DNA of 41,963 nt from Nocardia uniformis NBRC 13702. GTDB lineage: Bacteria; Actinomycetota; Actinomycetes; Mycobacteriales; Mycobacteriaceae. Of the stretch, positions 1 to 8,920 are shown piece after piece. Numbering within the stretch: position 1 is the first letter of the stretch; every line of letters starts with the position of its first letter. The notes under the pieces are model-generated. The model was given only the letters and a program-made list of their open reading frames with translations, searched no databases and was not told the DNA's origin. The stretch covers positions 1 through 41,963 of the forward strand of contig NZ_BDCE01000089.1 in assembly GCF_001613345.1 (NCBI RefSeq), written 5' to 3'. Position numbers and translations under genes: made by a program.

Positions 1-3000
1 ATGTCCACGAATCTTCACCTGACGATCGGCCCGACCCAGGAATTCGAGGACCCCATCGGACCGGTACCGCCCCAGATCTCCTGTCCGATACCAGCGGACA
101 CCCGCCTCCTCGAAGAACTTGGCGGCGGTGAGTTCCGGATCTCCTCGATAACCGCGGGCCACCCCGGTACCACCGATCAGTAACTCCCCCGGCACCCAGT
201 CGGGCCGGTCGTGGCCCGACTCGTCCACCACCCGGAAGCGTTGATTATGGAGCGGACGGCCGTAGGGGATCGATACCCAGTCGGATTCCACGTTCTCGAC
301 TTCGAAGAAGTTCGACCAGATCGATGCCTCGGTGGCGCCGCCCAGGGCGATCAAACGGCAGGTCTCCGATAGCGCGGTGAGTCGGCCGGGCAGGTCGAGG
401 CCGACCCAGTCGCCGGAGACCAGGGCCAGTCGCAGTGTCGGTGAGAGTCCGGGTCCCGACTCGGCCACGGTCAACAACATGTCGAGCATGGCCGGGACAC
501 TGTTCCACAGCGTGACCTGCTGTGCCCGGGTCAGTTCGAGCCACCGACGAGGATCGCGCCGGTCGGCATCGGCGACCAGCACCACACTGCCGCCGGCGGC
601 GAGCACACCGAATAGATCGAATACCGATAGGTCGAAATCTGTTGCCGCGACCGCCAATACCCGATCATCCGGGCCGAAATCGTAGCGGCACCGCAGATCA
701 TCGAGAGTGTTCACCGCACTGCCGTGCGTAATCTCGACACCCTTCGGGACACCGGTGGAACCGGATGTGAAAATGACGTACGCGAGATCGGTACCGGCGC
801 CCCGATATACCGGGGCGCGGCGCTGCCGTCCGGCATCCGCTATGGCCACCACCCGCACCCCGTCGGGGTGCCCGGCGACGTCGTCGGTGAGTACGACCGA
901 CACTCCGGCATGTTCGATGATCGCGTTACGTCGCTGGGTCGGTTGATCTTTCGCTATCGGCACGTAGGCGGCACCGGTAGCCAGGACCCCGTAGAGCGCG
1001 GCGACCTGTGTCGCGCCACGAGCCGCGGATACCGCGACCGTCGCGCCGGGTCGCACGCCGTGCTCGATCAGCAGCGCGGCGATCCGCCCGGCATGGTCGG
1101 CCAGCTCACCGAAACCGACAGTGGTGTCGCCGTCGATGATTGCCACCCGTTCCGGATCGGAGGTCGCGATATCGAACATCGGAGTGTGTAAGAGCGAGGC
1201 GGGTGATGTCGCCGCGTTACCCGGCTGCGGCCGGTCGGTGTCGTTGATCCTGTCCCGGACCGTCTGCTGCCGCGCGGGCAGTACCGGCAGCACGTCGGGC
1301 AGCGGCCGTTCCCAATCGACGTCCGCCAATTGACACACATGGTCGTGATAGGTGGCCAACATATCGTCGACCATCCCCTCGGGGAACAACTCGTCCACCG
1401 AATCCCAGCTCAGCACAACACCATCCGGCAGTTCGATAACCTGATGATCCAGCCACACCTGCGGAGTCTGCGTCCGCGTATGATCCGGCCACCGCACCGA
1501 GGAAGCCAGGTCGTCATCCACCCCCAGCATCGAGGTGAACACCACCGGCATGGGCTCCACCGGGGCTTCGTTCTCCCGGGCGAGTTCCCGCAGCACTCGC
1601 ACCGCGGAAACCTGTTGATGATCCAGGTCGCTCCACAGCTGCTCCTGCAACCGGCGCGCCCGCCCCAACCAGCCCTCTCCCACGGCTGGATGGTCAGCGA
1701 CCAACAGCAGTGAACTGAAATCGCCCACCACCCGCATGATGTCGGGATGCACCTCGCGCCGGTCGAAACGCGTCAGGGTGACCGTCAGATCGCGCTGTGC
1801 ACTCCAACCACCCAGCACCCACGTATAACAGGCCAACAGCACAACACTCGGCGTCACACCATAGCCGCGGGCACGAGCCACAATCCGACGCCACGTATCG
1901 GTGTCCAATCGCACTTCCCGACGCCGGAATCGCGGCTGTCCCGCCTGCGCGGGCAATACCCGCAATGGCAATTGCGGGCCGGGCGGCAATGCCGCCAACC
2001 GGGAACGCCAGTACGCCAGACCCGCCCGGACCTGTTCGTCCGACGGGGCGCAGCTCATCACATAGTCGCGAAATTCGAGCCCCACCGCCGGTAACTCGAT
2101 ATCCGGGTCCGCGTAGAGCCGCTGCCACTCGGCAAGTAGCACCAGCGCACTCAGTCCATCGGCTATGAGCGTGTCGAAAACCGCACACACCCGGACGTTC
2201 TCGCCCTCTCGAACAACCCGCACATCGAACAGCGGCCAGACATCGGCATCGAGCAGCCCACCCGACATCTCCTCCCGGCAGACCTCCACGGGCCCCTCGA
2301 CCACCGAAATCCGATACGCGGGAACATCTTCCAGCACCCGCTGCATCCCATCGGCACCGACCACCGCACGCAACATCGCATGACGGTCGATCAACCGATT
2401 CCAGGCCGCCTCCAACCGAGCAACATCCAGGTCGGGCCAGTCATACTCGATATACAGCTGCGCACCGATACCACCGAGATCGAAATCCGGCGACCGACCC
2501 AACCAATAGGCCACCTGGATATCGGTCAAGGGAAACGGCTCATGTCGACCCCGAGGGTCGAACGCGATTACCGGCGACGCCGCGACAGTGCCGAATGTCA
2601 GGGTCGCCGCGAAGGCGGCCAGCGTGGGATTGGTGAACAGCTGCGCCAGCTCCGCGCCCACACCGTCTGCGGCGAGACGCCGAATCAGCCGGGTGGCCAG
2701 CAGGCTGTCACCGCCGAGGGTGAAGAAATCGTCGTCACGGCGGATGTCATCGACACCGAGCAGCGCGCGCCACGCCTCGGCCGCGATCCGCTCCCGCCGA
2801 CCTGTCGGCAGCGCGACGGTATTCACTATCGCGGAACCTGTACCGGCAGTGGCGTTTCCGTTCGCCGCCGTGAGCGCGGCGTGGACGGAAGCGCGGTCGA
2901 TCTTGCCGTTGCGGGTGATCGGGAGTTCCGGCCTGCGGACGAAGAAGCGGGGAATCATGTAGCCGGGCAACCGCTCACCCAACCAGTCGCGCAGGGCCGC

Positions 3001-6000
3001 GTCATCGACATCGCCGTCATCCAGTGCATCGGCGACGACGACCGCGGCAAGTGCCCGGGCCGGGTGCTCGACCACCGCGGCCGCCGCGGCGGTGATCCGC
3101 GGATGGTTCGCCAGTACCGCCTCGATCTCGCCCAGCTCGATGCGATGCCCGCGAATCTTGACCTGATGATCGGTGCGGCCGAGGAATTCCAGTGTCCCGT
3201 CGGGCTGGTACCGCACCAGGTCGCCGGTCCGATACCAGCGAACCCCGTCGTGGTCGACGAACTTCTCGGCGGTGCGCGCCGGGTCGCCGCGGTAGCCGTG
3301 CGCCAGCCCACCACCCGCGACCCACAGTTCACCGGGCGCCCATACCGGGCGATCCCGATCATGGCCGTCCACCACCCGGCAATGGGCATGCGATAACGGG
3401 ATTCCGTACGGCACGCTCGACCAGTCGGGGTCCACCGTATCGACCTCGCAGACGGTGGCGTGGATGGCGGCCTCGGTCATACCGCCGAGACCGGCGAACC
3501 GGCACCCGGGAACGAGTCGGCGCAGCCGATCGGGCAGATCGACGGTGACCCGGTCACCGCCGAGCATGACCACCCGCAGCGCCGTGCCCAGGCCGGATTC
3601 GTCAGCGGCGATCAGGAGCATGTCCAGCAACGCGGGTACGGCGCTGACGACGGTCACGTCCCACTGCCGGATCAGCTCCGCCCACGCGGCGGCATCGCGA
3701 CGCCGCGCCTCATCGACCACCACCACGGAGCCGCCGAAGGCCAGGAAGGCGAACAGGTCATAGGCGGACAGGTCGAAGTCCAAGGCGGACAGGGCGATGG
3801 TGCGATCATCGGCGCCGATCCCGAACCGGCGGTTGACCGCATCGACGGTATTGGCCACCGCACGGTGCGAAACCTCCACACCCTTCGGAAGGCCGGTGGA
3901 GCCCGATGTGAAGATCACATACATCACGTCTTCGGGGTCGACCTCGACAATGTCGGCCACCGGGTCCGCGGTACGGGACCGCGCCGGGAATACGAGATCG
4001 ATATCCTCGGGCCACGACCCGACCGCCGCGGTGGCCTCGTCGGTAATGACCAGCCGGGCGCCCGCCATGCGATAGACCCGTTCCCGACGCGCGGGTGGGA
4101 TATCGATACCCGATGGCACATAGGTCGCGCCGGCGGCCAGCACACCCAGGGTCGCCACCATCTGATCGACGCCCTTGGGCAAGGTGATGGCCACGCTGTC
4201 GCCGCGGCCGATCCCCTTATCCTGCAACAGCCGTGCCATCCGGCGCGCCCGCATCGCCAGCTCGCCGTAGGAGATTTCCGCGCCATCGGCGAGCAATGCG
4301 GTCCGCTGCGGATCGGCGACGGCGCGGGCGAAGAACCGTTGGTGCAGCGGCGTGATCCGATGCTGAATCCCCCGTCGCTCCGCTCGCCCCGGCATGGCGG
4401 CGGCCTCGTCGAAGCGCGGCGGATCGACCGGCCACGGCGCCTCGCGATCCCATGCGCCCTCGTCGTCGAGCAGTAGGTCGACGAAACCGACGTAGGCATC
4501 GAACATCGCGTCCAACATGCCCGCCGGAAACAGCGACACCCTGGCATCCCAGTTGAGCAGGATGCCGCCGTTGAACTCGGTGACCTGCGCGTCCAGCCAG
4601 ACCTGCGGCCCCTGCGACACTGTCCAGGACGGTTCCCCGAGGCACTGCCGGACCTCGGGTGCGTAGAGCTCTCCCAGGCTCAGCGCGCTCGTGTACACCA
4701 CCGGTGCCAGCACCCGCTCGCCGCCGCCCGCCCGGCTCAGATCCCGCAGCACCTCGACGCCGGTGTAGGCGGCGTACCCCAGGACTTCCCGCAGCCGCTC
4801 GGTAATCGCCTGTCCCCGTTGCGTTACCGACATCGACGCGGACAGGTCGACGTCGAGCAGGACCGAACTGGAGAAGTCCCCGACCATCCGGTCCACTTCG
4901 TCGTGCAGCGGTTCCCGATCGAATACCGGCAGATTCAGCAGGAACCGGTCGGCGCTACTCCAGACGCCGAGAGTTTCGGCGAAAACCGTGGCGAGCGCGC
5001 TCGCGGTGGTCAGACCGGCGTGCTGTGCGCGCTTGCGCAGTAGCGCCGTGCGCTCCGGCGACAACCAGTAGTGGCGGCGGTCGATCCGCGGGCCACCGGT
5101 GGCCGCTTCGGAGGTCAGCAGCGGAAGTTCCGGCGGCGCGGGCAGTTCCGACAGTCGCGACTGCCACCACTCGCGAGCCTGTTCCCGAGCCGCGGCCCGG
5201 GCACGACCGCGGTCGGCGAGGTATTGCCCGTAGCTGTACTCCAGGGCGGGCAGCGCGGACGGACCGTTCTGATACAGCGCGGTCAGATCGGCGAGAAGGT
5301 TGCGCAGGCTCAGCGCGTCCGCCGCGATCATGTCCAGATCCAGGTGCAGTCTGGTGCGGCCCTCGGGCAGCAGTGACACCTGGAGGTCGAATACCTCGCC
5401 CGCCGTGACATCCATGCGCTGATGCGAGAGGGCGTCTCGGGTCTGCGCCAATCGTCGGGCGCGCTCGGGCTCGGGCAACTCCCGTAGATCGTGGACAACC
5501 AGCCCGGGCCGGTGCCCATCCTCGGTTACCCGCTGCATACCCGCGGCGTCGATCGCCACCCGCAACATCGGATGCCGAACCAGCAGGGCGCGTACCGCGC
5601 TCTCCAGCCGATCCAGCTCGAGACCGCCCTCGTGGTCGAACTCGCCGTAGAGGTGCGCGGCGACATCACCGAGTTGGTGCGCCCGAGTCCGACCGATCCA
5701 GAAGGCATGCTGCATCACCGCCAGCGGGAACGGAGCCGATGGATCCACGACAAGTGGTTCCACGGCGGTATCGGCGAGCGGTTGCACCTCGGTGTCGGAT
5801 TCGCTGCGGTGCAGCAGCTTCCACCATGAGCCGATAGACGGGTTCCGGACGAGATCCCGGAATTCCACCGGATGGCCCGTGCGTCGCATCAGGCCGGAGA
5901 TCCGCATGATGGTCACCGAGTCCAACCCCAGCTCGAGCAGGTTGGCGGTGTCGGTCAACTCTTCGACGGGTACGCCGGTCAGCTCACTGACAGCCTGTCG

Positions 6001-6075
6001 CAGGCTGCCCACACTGTTGCCCCAGTCGACCTTTTTCGTTGTGCGTACGCGTGGCGATCGGAGCTGCTCCTGCAT
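1..6075 (-). CDS. Salicyl-capped NRPS, ArCP-Cy-A-T-Cy-A, C-terminus beyond window
   Basis: One uninterrupted frame of 2025 codons enters from the left edge; the ATG is at 6075 and the 3' end is missing. Domains in order are: an aryl carrier protein (LGLDS, Ser53); a heterocyclization domain with DxxxxD (DMIAAD, about residue 247); an adenylation domain (TSGSTGLPKG, about 565-1060; ends NGKIDR); a carrier (LGGDSL, about 1120); a second heterocyclization domain (DTLIAD, about 1306); and a second adenylation domain from about 1628, cut after QVKIRGH. Read against GrsA positions, the second adenylation code is D-L-F-N-L-S-L-I-W, one change from the cysteine code. The first is D-L-Y-S-M-G-L-I-H, which I cannot assign. 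Tandem Cy domains after an aryl carrier predict an aryl-bis(thi)azoline, as in yersiniabactin, pyochelin and coelibactin synthetases. No methyltransferase insertion is visible in the complete A domain. A Zur-like box lies just upstream. Confidence 0.93.
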   Translation of the reverse strand, partial: MQEQLRSPRVRTTKKVDWGNSVGSLRQAVSELTGVPVEELTDTANLLELGLDSVTIMRISGLMRRTGHPVEFRDLVRNPSIGSWWKLLHRSESDTEVQPLADTAVEPLVVDPSAPFPLAVMQHAFWIGRTRAHQLGDVAAHLYGEFDHEGGLELDRLESAVRALLVRHPMLRVAIDAAGMQRVTEDGHRPGLVVHDLRELPEPERARRLAQTRDALSHQRMDVTAGEVFDLQVSLLPEGRTRLHLDLDMIAADALSLRNLLADLTALYQNGPSALPALEYSYGQYLADRGRARAAAREQAREWWQSRLSELPAPPELPLLTSEAATGGPRIDRRHYWLSPERTALLRKRAQHAGLTTASALATVFAETLGVWSSADRFLLNLPVFDREPLHDEVDRMVGDFSSSVLLDVDLSASMSVTQRGQAITERLREVLGYAAYTGVEVLRDLSRAGGGERVLAPVVYTSALSLGELYAPEVRQCLGEPSWTVSQGPQVWLDAQVTEFNGGILLNWDARVSLFPAGMLDAMFDAYVGFVDLLLDDEGAWDREAPWPVDPPRFDEAAAMPGRAERRGIQHRITPLHQRFFARAVADPQRTALLADGAEISYGELAMRARRMARLLQDKGIGRGDSVAITLPKGVDQMVATLGVLAAGATYVPSGIDIPPARRERVYRMAGARLVITDEATAAVGSWPEDIDLVFPARSRTADPVADIVEVDPEDVMYVIFTSGSTGLPKGVEVSHRAVANTVDAVNRRFGIGADDRTIALSALDFDLSAYDLFAFLAFGGSVVVVDEARRRDAAAWAELIRQWDVTVVSAVPALLDMLLIAADESGLGTALRVVMLGGDRVTVDLPDRLRRLVPGCRFAGLGGMTEAAIHATVCEVDTVDPDWSSVPYGIPLSHAHCRVVDGHDRDRPVWAPGELWVAGGGLAHGYRGDPARTAEKFVDHDGVRWYRTGDLVRYQPDGTLEFLGRTDHQVKIRGHRIELGEIEAVLANHPRITAAAAAVVEHPARALAAVVVADALDDGDVDDAALRDWLGERLPGYMIPRFFVRRPELPITRNGKIDRASVHAALTAANGNATAGTGSAIVNTVALPTGRRERIAAEAWRALLGVDDIRRDDDFFTLGGDSLLATRLIRRLAADGVGAELAQLFTNPTLAAFAATLTFGTVAASPVIAFDPRGRHEPFPLTDIQVAYWLGRSPDFDLGGIGAQLYIEYDWPDLDVARLEAAWNRLIDRHAMLRAVVGADGMQRVLEDVPAYRISVVEGPVEVCREEMSGGLLDADVWPLFDVRVVREGENVRVCAVFDTLIADGLSALVLLAEWQRLYADPDIELPAVGLEFRDYVMSCAPSDEQVRAGLAYWRSRLAALPPGPQLPLRVLPAQAGQPRFRRREVRLDTDTWRRIVARARGYGVTPSVVLLACYTWVLGGWSAQRDLTVTLTRFDRREVHPDIMRVVGDFSSLLLVADHPAVGEGWLGRARRLQEQLWSDLDHQQVSAVRVLRELARENEAPVEPMPVVFTSMLGVDDDLASSVRWPDHTRTQTPQVWLDHQVIELPDGVVLSWDSVDELFPEGMVDDMLATYHDHVCQLADVDWERPLPDVLPVLPARQQTVRDRINDTDRPQPGNAATSPASLLHTPMFDIATSDPERVAIIDGDTTVGFGELADHAGRIAALLIEHGVRPGATVAVSAARGATQVAALYGVLATGAAYVPIAKDQPTQRRNAIIEHAGVSVVLTDDVAGHPDGVRVVAIADAGRQRRAPVYRGAGTDLAYVIFTSGSTGVPKGVEITHGSAVNTLDDLRCRYDFGPDDRVLAVAATDFDLSVFDLFGVLAAGGSVVLVADADRRDPRRWLELTRAQQVTLWNSVPAMLDMLLTVAESGPGLSPTLRLALVSGDWVGLDLPGRLTALSETCRLIALGGATEASIWSNFFEVENVESDWVSIPYGRPLHNQRFRVVDESGHDRPDWVPGELLIGGTGVARGYRGDPELTAAKFFEEAGVRWYRTGDLGRYRSDGVLEFLGRADRQVKIRGH

Positions 6076-6096
6076 CACATTCCCAACAACTAGCAA

Positions 6097-6125
6097 ACGA
6101 CAATCATTTTCATTAATGCTAGACT
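6097..6125 (+). promoter_or_regulatory. Possible promoter of methyltransferase-P450 unit
   Basis: ACGACA (6097-6102), a 17-bp spacer and TAGACT (6120-6125) form a plausible sigma-70-type promoter reading right. The Zur-like box covers the -35 element and most of the spacer, which fits repression by occlusion. The -35 match is weak. Confidence 0.35.
6098..6112. promoter_or_regulatory. Zur-type operator between NRPS and methyltransferase
   Basis: On the minus strand the 15-mer TGAAAATGATTGTCG agrees at 13 of 15 positions with the actinobacterial Zur consensus TGAAAATGATTTTCA as I know it. It sits 23 bp upstream of the NRPS start and 112 bp upstream of the methyltransferase start. A CTAGC/GCTAG inverted repeat (6090-6094 and 6118-6122) brackets it. 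A nearly identical site lies at 12680-12694. No IdeR/DtxR-like TTAGGTTAGGCTAACC sequence is visible. Zinc-dependent repression of both flanking units is inferred. Confidence 0.7.
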
Positions 6126-6224
6126 CTACGACGTCCGACAAAGCGCGGTCAAGGCGACCCCTCGATGTGTGGGCTCGAAATGCGCACGTGCCGAACATGT
6201 TTCGGTGACAAACAGGAAGTAGGC

Positions 6225-7238
6225 ATGGCAGCTCACCAGCGACTCATGAACATGATGTTCGGTACGATCTGCTCCCAGGTTGTCGGCACCGCCGCTCGAC
6301 TCGGGCTCGCCGATCACTTGGGCGATAGCGAACGCGGCTACACCGAGCTGGCCGAGGCCACCGGGACCCATCCCGGCGCACTCGCCCGGCTGTTACGCGC
6401 ACTGGCCGCATTGGAGCTGGTTACCGAAACCCGGCCCGGCACCTTCCGATTGGCCGAGGCGGGTATGCCGCTGCGCACGGATCGCCCGGATTCCCAGGCG
6501 GCAGCGGTATTGCTGTTCACCGACCCGGCGCTGCTGGACTCTTGGAAGCAGACCGAAGAAGCGGTCCGCACCGGGCAGCCGACCTTCGAAAAGCTCTACG
6601 GCACCGATTTTTTCGGCTTCCTCGCCATGAATCCAGAACTGTCCGAACGGTTCAACGCGACAATGCGACAGGTCAGCCTGCCCATCGCGCAGCTGATACC
6701 GGTGAGCTACGACTTCTCCCGGCACCACACCGTCGTCGATATCGGCGGTGGTGACGGCACGGTGCTGGCGGAAATCCTGCGCGGCGCACCCACTCTGCGC
6801 GGTGTGGTGTTCGACTCGCCGACCGGTGTCGCCGAGGCCACGGCGACACTCACCGCCGCCGGCGTCGCACAGCGCTGCCGCATCGATGCCGGAGACTTCT
6901 TCACCGCCGTTCCCGATGATGGCGATGCCTACGTGCTCAAGAACATCCTGCACGACTGGGACGACGAACGCTGCGTGACCATTCTCGAACGGTGCCGCGA
7001 GGCGATACCGGAGCACGGGCGACTACTGATCGTGGAATCGGTGCTGCCCGAGGTGGTCGACACCACGGACCCGGCGCCATATCTCACCGATATCAGCATG
7101 CTGGTCAATATGGGCGGGCAGGAACGCACCCGTTCCGAGTACGAACAACTGTGCCGCAGAGCCGGTTTCGCGATCACCGCGGTACACCCGACGCTCCTGC
7201 GCACGTCGTATTCGATTATCGAGGCAACACCGGTCTGA
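6225..7238 (+). CDS. SAM-dependent O-methyltransferase (plant-type, Methyltransf_2 family)
   Basis: The product is 337 aa. An N-terminal winged-helix dimerization region (about 1-90) is followed by a Rossmann SAM-binding domain with DIGGGDGTV near residue 168. The conserved NILHDWDDERC segment is typical of the hydroxyneurosporene/hydroxyindole O-methyltransferase group, where this His acts as catalytic base. The ATG at 6225 was chosen because AGGAAG lies 8 bp before it; the open frame extends back to 6165 but has no better signal there. The P450 follows after 16 bp, so the two are probably co-transcribed and under the Zur-like box at 6098. Its likely role is methylation of a hydroxyl on the metallophore or on a P450 product; the substrate is not deducible from sequence. 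Confidence 0.85.
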   Translation: MAAHQRLMNMMFGTICSQVVGTAARLGLADHLGDSERGYTELAEATGTHPGALARLLRALAALELVTETRPGTFRLAEAGMPLRTDRPDSQAAAVLLFTDPALLDSWKQTEEAVRTGQPTFEKLYGTDFFGFLAMNPELSERFNATMRQVSLPIAQLIPVSYDFSRHHTVVDIGGGDGTVLAEILRGAPTLRGVVFDSPTGVAEATATLTAAGVAQRCRIDAGDFFTAVPDDGDAYVLKNILHDWDDERCVTILERCREAIPEHGRLLIVESVLPEVVDTTDPAPYLTDISMLVNMGGQERTRSEYEQLCRRAGFAITAVHPTLLRTSYSIIEATPV

Positions 7239-7254
7239 ACGGAGCTCGCAGTCC

Positions 7255-8487
7255 ATGCTCGACGAACTTCGCCCGATCGTGGTCGACCTACTGGCCGAAG
7301 ACTTCCACGAACGCGCCCACACCCTCTACGACGAGCTGCGCGAGCAGTCGCCGGTCGCCCTGGTCGAACTGCCCGAGCAACCGGGCAGGGGGTTCTGGAT
7401 GGTCACCGGCTACGCGGCGGCCGAAGCCGCGTTGCGCGATGCTCGGCTGGCCAATGACCCACGCACCCTGCTCTCACCCGCGCAACGCGCGGCCAGGGCC
7501 GCGGCCCAGCTTCCCGGAGCCCCGAACACCATGCTGCTCTCCGATCCGCCGGAGCACACCCGGCTGCGGCGAATCGCGCAGCGGGCGTTCACCCCCCGGT
7601 CGGTGACGGCCTTGCGACCGACCGTGGTCCGGCATGCCGAACGACTGCTGGACCAGGCGGACAAGGCGGCGCGAGACGGTGACGGCACCGTGGATCTGCT
7701 GCACACCTACGCCTATCCGCTCTCGCTGGCAGCGCTCGGTGAGATTCTGGGATTTCCCGAAGCGTGGCATCCCGGCCTGGAGGTACTGGCCGTGCGGGCG
7801 GCGACCGCGTCCACACCACTGTCGGCACCGGACCCCGAGCTGCGCGCGCAACTCGAAGGCTACGCACGCGATCTCATCCTGCTCAAACGCGACAACCCCG
7901 CCGACGACCTGGTCAGCAGGTTGGTGCATCCCGCCTCAGGCGACGACACGTTGTCGAACAGTGAGCTGATGGCCATGATCGGTCTGCTCATGGCCGCGGG
8001 TTTCGAAACATCGGCCAGCCTGATCGCCAGCGCCACCGCGAGCCTGCTCACCCATCCGGCGCAGTGGGCCGCGCTGCGCGACGATCCCGAATTGGCCGCT
8101 CCCACAGTGGAAGAGACCATGCGCTACTGGGGGCCGGTGGAATCGGCGACGGTCCGCTACGCGGTGGAACCGTTCGAACTCGGTGGCCGGCGCATCCGAA
8201 CCGGTGACCGGGTCCTGGTATTTCCCGCCGCGGCCAATCGCGACCCGTCCCACGTCACCGATCCCCACCGCTTCGACATCCACCGCAACCCCCGGCCACA
8301 CCTCGGGTTCAGCGGCGGCATCCACAATTGTGTGGGCGCCGCCCTCGCCCGTACCGAAGGCCGAATCGGCCTCAACACCCTCATCGCCCGCTGGCCGGAC
8401 CTTCGCCTGGCCACCGACCCCACCGAACTGCGCTGGCGACCCGGCATGGGACTGCGCGGCCTACGCCGACTACCGGTGCGGCCCTGA
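7255..8487 (+). CDS. Cytochrome P450
   Basis: The product is 410 aa, normal for a soluble bacterial class I P450. Visible motifs are the I-helix oxygen-binding segment AAGFETSAS, the K-helix ExxR (ETMR) and the haem-binding loop FSGGIHNCVGAALA with the axial Cys. GGAG precedes the ATG at 7255. It is the second gene of the methyltransferase-P450 pair. A P450 also accompanies the coelibactin NRPS, as I recall, which supports a tailoring role such as hydroxylation or oxidation of a thiazoline or aryl unit. No ferredoxin or ferredoxin reductase is encoded in the window, so electrons must come from elsewhere. Confidence 0.92.
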   Translation: MLDELRPIVVDLLAEDFHERAHTLYDELREQSPVALVELPEQPGRGFWMVTGYAAAEAALRDARLANDPRTLLSPAQRAARAAAQLPGAPNTMLLSDPPEHTRLRRIAQRAFTPRSVTALRPTVVRHAERLLDQADKAARDGDGTVDLLHTYAYPLSLAALGEILGFPEAWHPGLEVLAVRAATASTPLSAPDPELRAQLEGYARDLILLKRDNPADDLVSRLVHPASGDDTLSNSELMAMIGLLMAAGFETSASLIASATASLLTHPAQWAALRDDPELAAPTVEETMRYWGPVESATVRYAVEPFELGGRRIRTGDRVLVFPAAANRDPSHVTDPHRFDIHRNPRPHLGFSGGIHNCVGAALARTEGRIGLNTLIARWPDLRLATDPTELRWRPGMGLRGLRRLPVRP

Positions 8488-8650
8488 CTCCGAGTACCAC
8501 GCGTCCCCGATCATGACGATGTCCATATCGGGGGCGCGCGGTCCGAGCGACGCGCCGAAGACGACGAAACGGTAGAAACCTAGCTGGTGCGGTGTGCAGC
8601 TGCAGTGCGGCGTCCAGCAATGCCTGCGGCACCCCCGCCCGTCATTCCGC

Positions 8651-8728
8651 CCGTCATTCCGGCGTGCTTTTGGCCGGAATCCACACTGCCCGTGGTGGAT
8701 CCCGGCCGAAACCACGCCTGGCTGACGG
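8651..8728. repeat. Palindromic repeat, copy 1
   Basis: A 34-nt left arm (8651-8684) and a 34-nt right arm (8695-8728) are imperfect inverted repeats, 28 of 34 paired, around a 10-nt loop. The left arm matches 32 of 34 bases of the left arm of copy 2. The structure and the CCGTCATTCCGGCGTG start suggest a dispersed REP- or MITE-like element. It may also act as a terminator for the convergent genes. Confidence 0.75.
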
Positions 8729-8797
8729 ATAAGTTCTCCCCGGAAGTATGTGGACACCACACCAGCACGTTCAGCTGGCTTCGCACAGAGACCAGCC

Positions 8798-8886
8798 CCG
8801 TCATTCCGGCGTGGTTTCGGCCGGAATCCACACTATCGGCGCAGGTGACCGGTGCGGATCCCGGCAAGAATACGCCGGAATGACGA
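8798..8886. repeat. Palindromic repeat, copy 2
   Basis: The left arm (8798-8831) pairs with the right arm (about 8854-8886). The outer 14 bases of the right arm, CGCCGGAATGACGA, are almost the exact complement of the left end. The inner part has substitutions and a 1-nt gap. It lies 147 bp from copy 1 and 34 bp beyond the stop of the ABC transporter gene. It belongs to the same family as copy 1. Confidence 0.72.
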
Positions 8887-8920
8887 GAGATATTCCCGCC
8901 CAACGCTTCTGGCAGCCGCA

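Larger units (their letters stand above)
8488..8920. other. 433-bp convergent intergenic region with palindromic repeats
   Basis: This gap lies between the convergent P450 and ABC transporter genes. The part from 8590 to 8886 is largely made of two related long palindromes (listed separately) plus a solitary GTCATTCCG at 8641-8649. The part at 8488-8590, read on the minus strand, gives a short protein-like frame ending at a TAG at 8470-8472 (FYRFVVFGASLG, MDIVMIGDAWYSESG). It has no start signal and could be the 3' relic of a lost gene. No convincing complete gene is present. Confidence 0.6.

Noticed and set aside
2380..3396. Long plus-strand open frame of 338 codons, and similar ones at 3460-4476, 22813-24123, 25152-27239, 30304-32052 and 35671-37116
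   Set aside because: They are antisense to well-supported genes and are rich in Arg, Gly, His and Asp as expected for shadow frames in GC-rich DNA; they have no recognizable motifs or ribosome sites.
6076..6224. IdeR/DtxR iron box at the NRPS promoter
   Set aside because: No TTAGGTTAGGCTAACCTAA-like 19-mer can be found here or at 12508-12852; the only palindromic operator is of the Fur/Zur type.
6165..6224. N-terminal extension of the O-methyltransferase starting at 6165
   Set aside because: The extension is Cys-rich and unlike the family, and the ATG at 6225 has a good ribosome site.
8641..8886. CRISPR array
   Set aside because: Only two repeat units, each itself a long palindrome with no regular spacer pattern and no cas genes.
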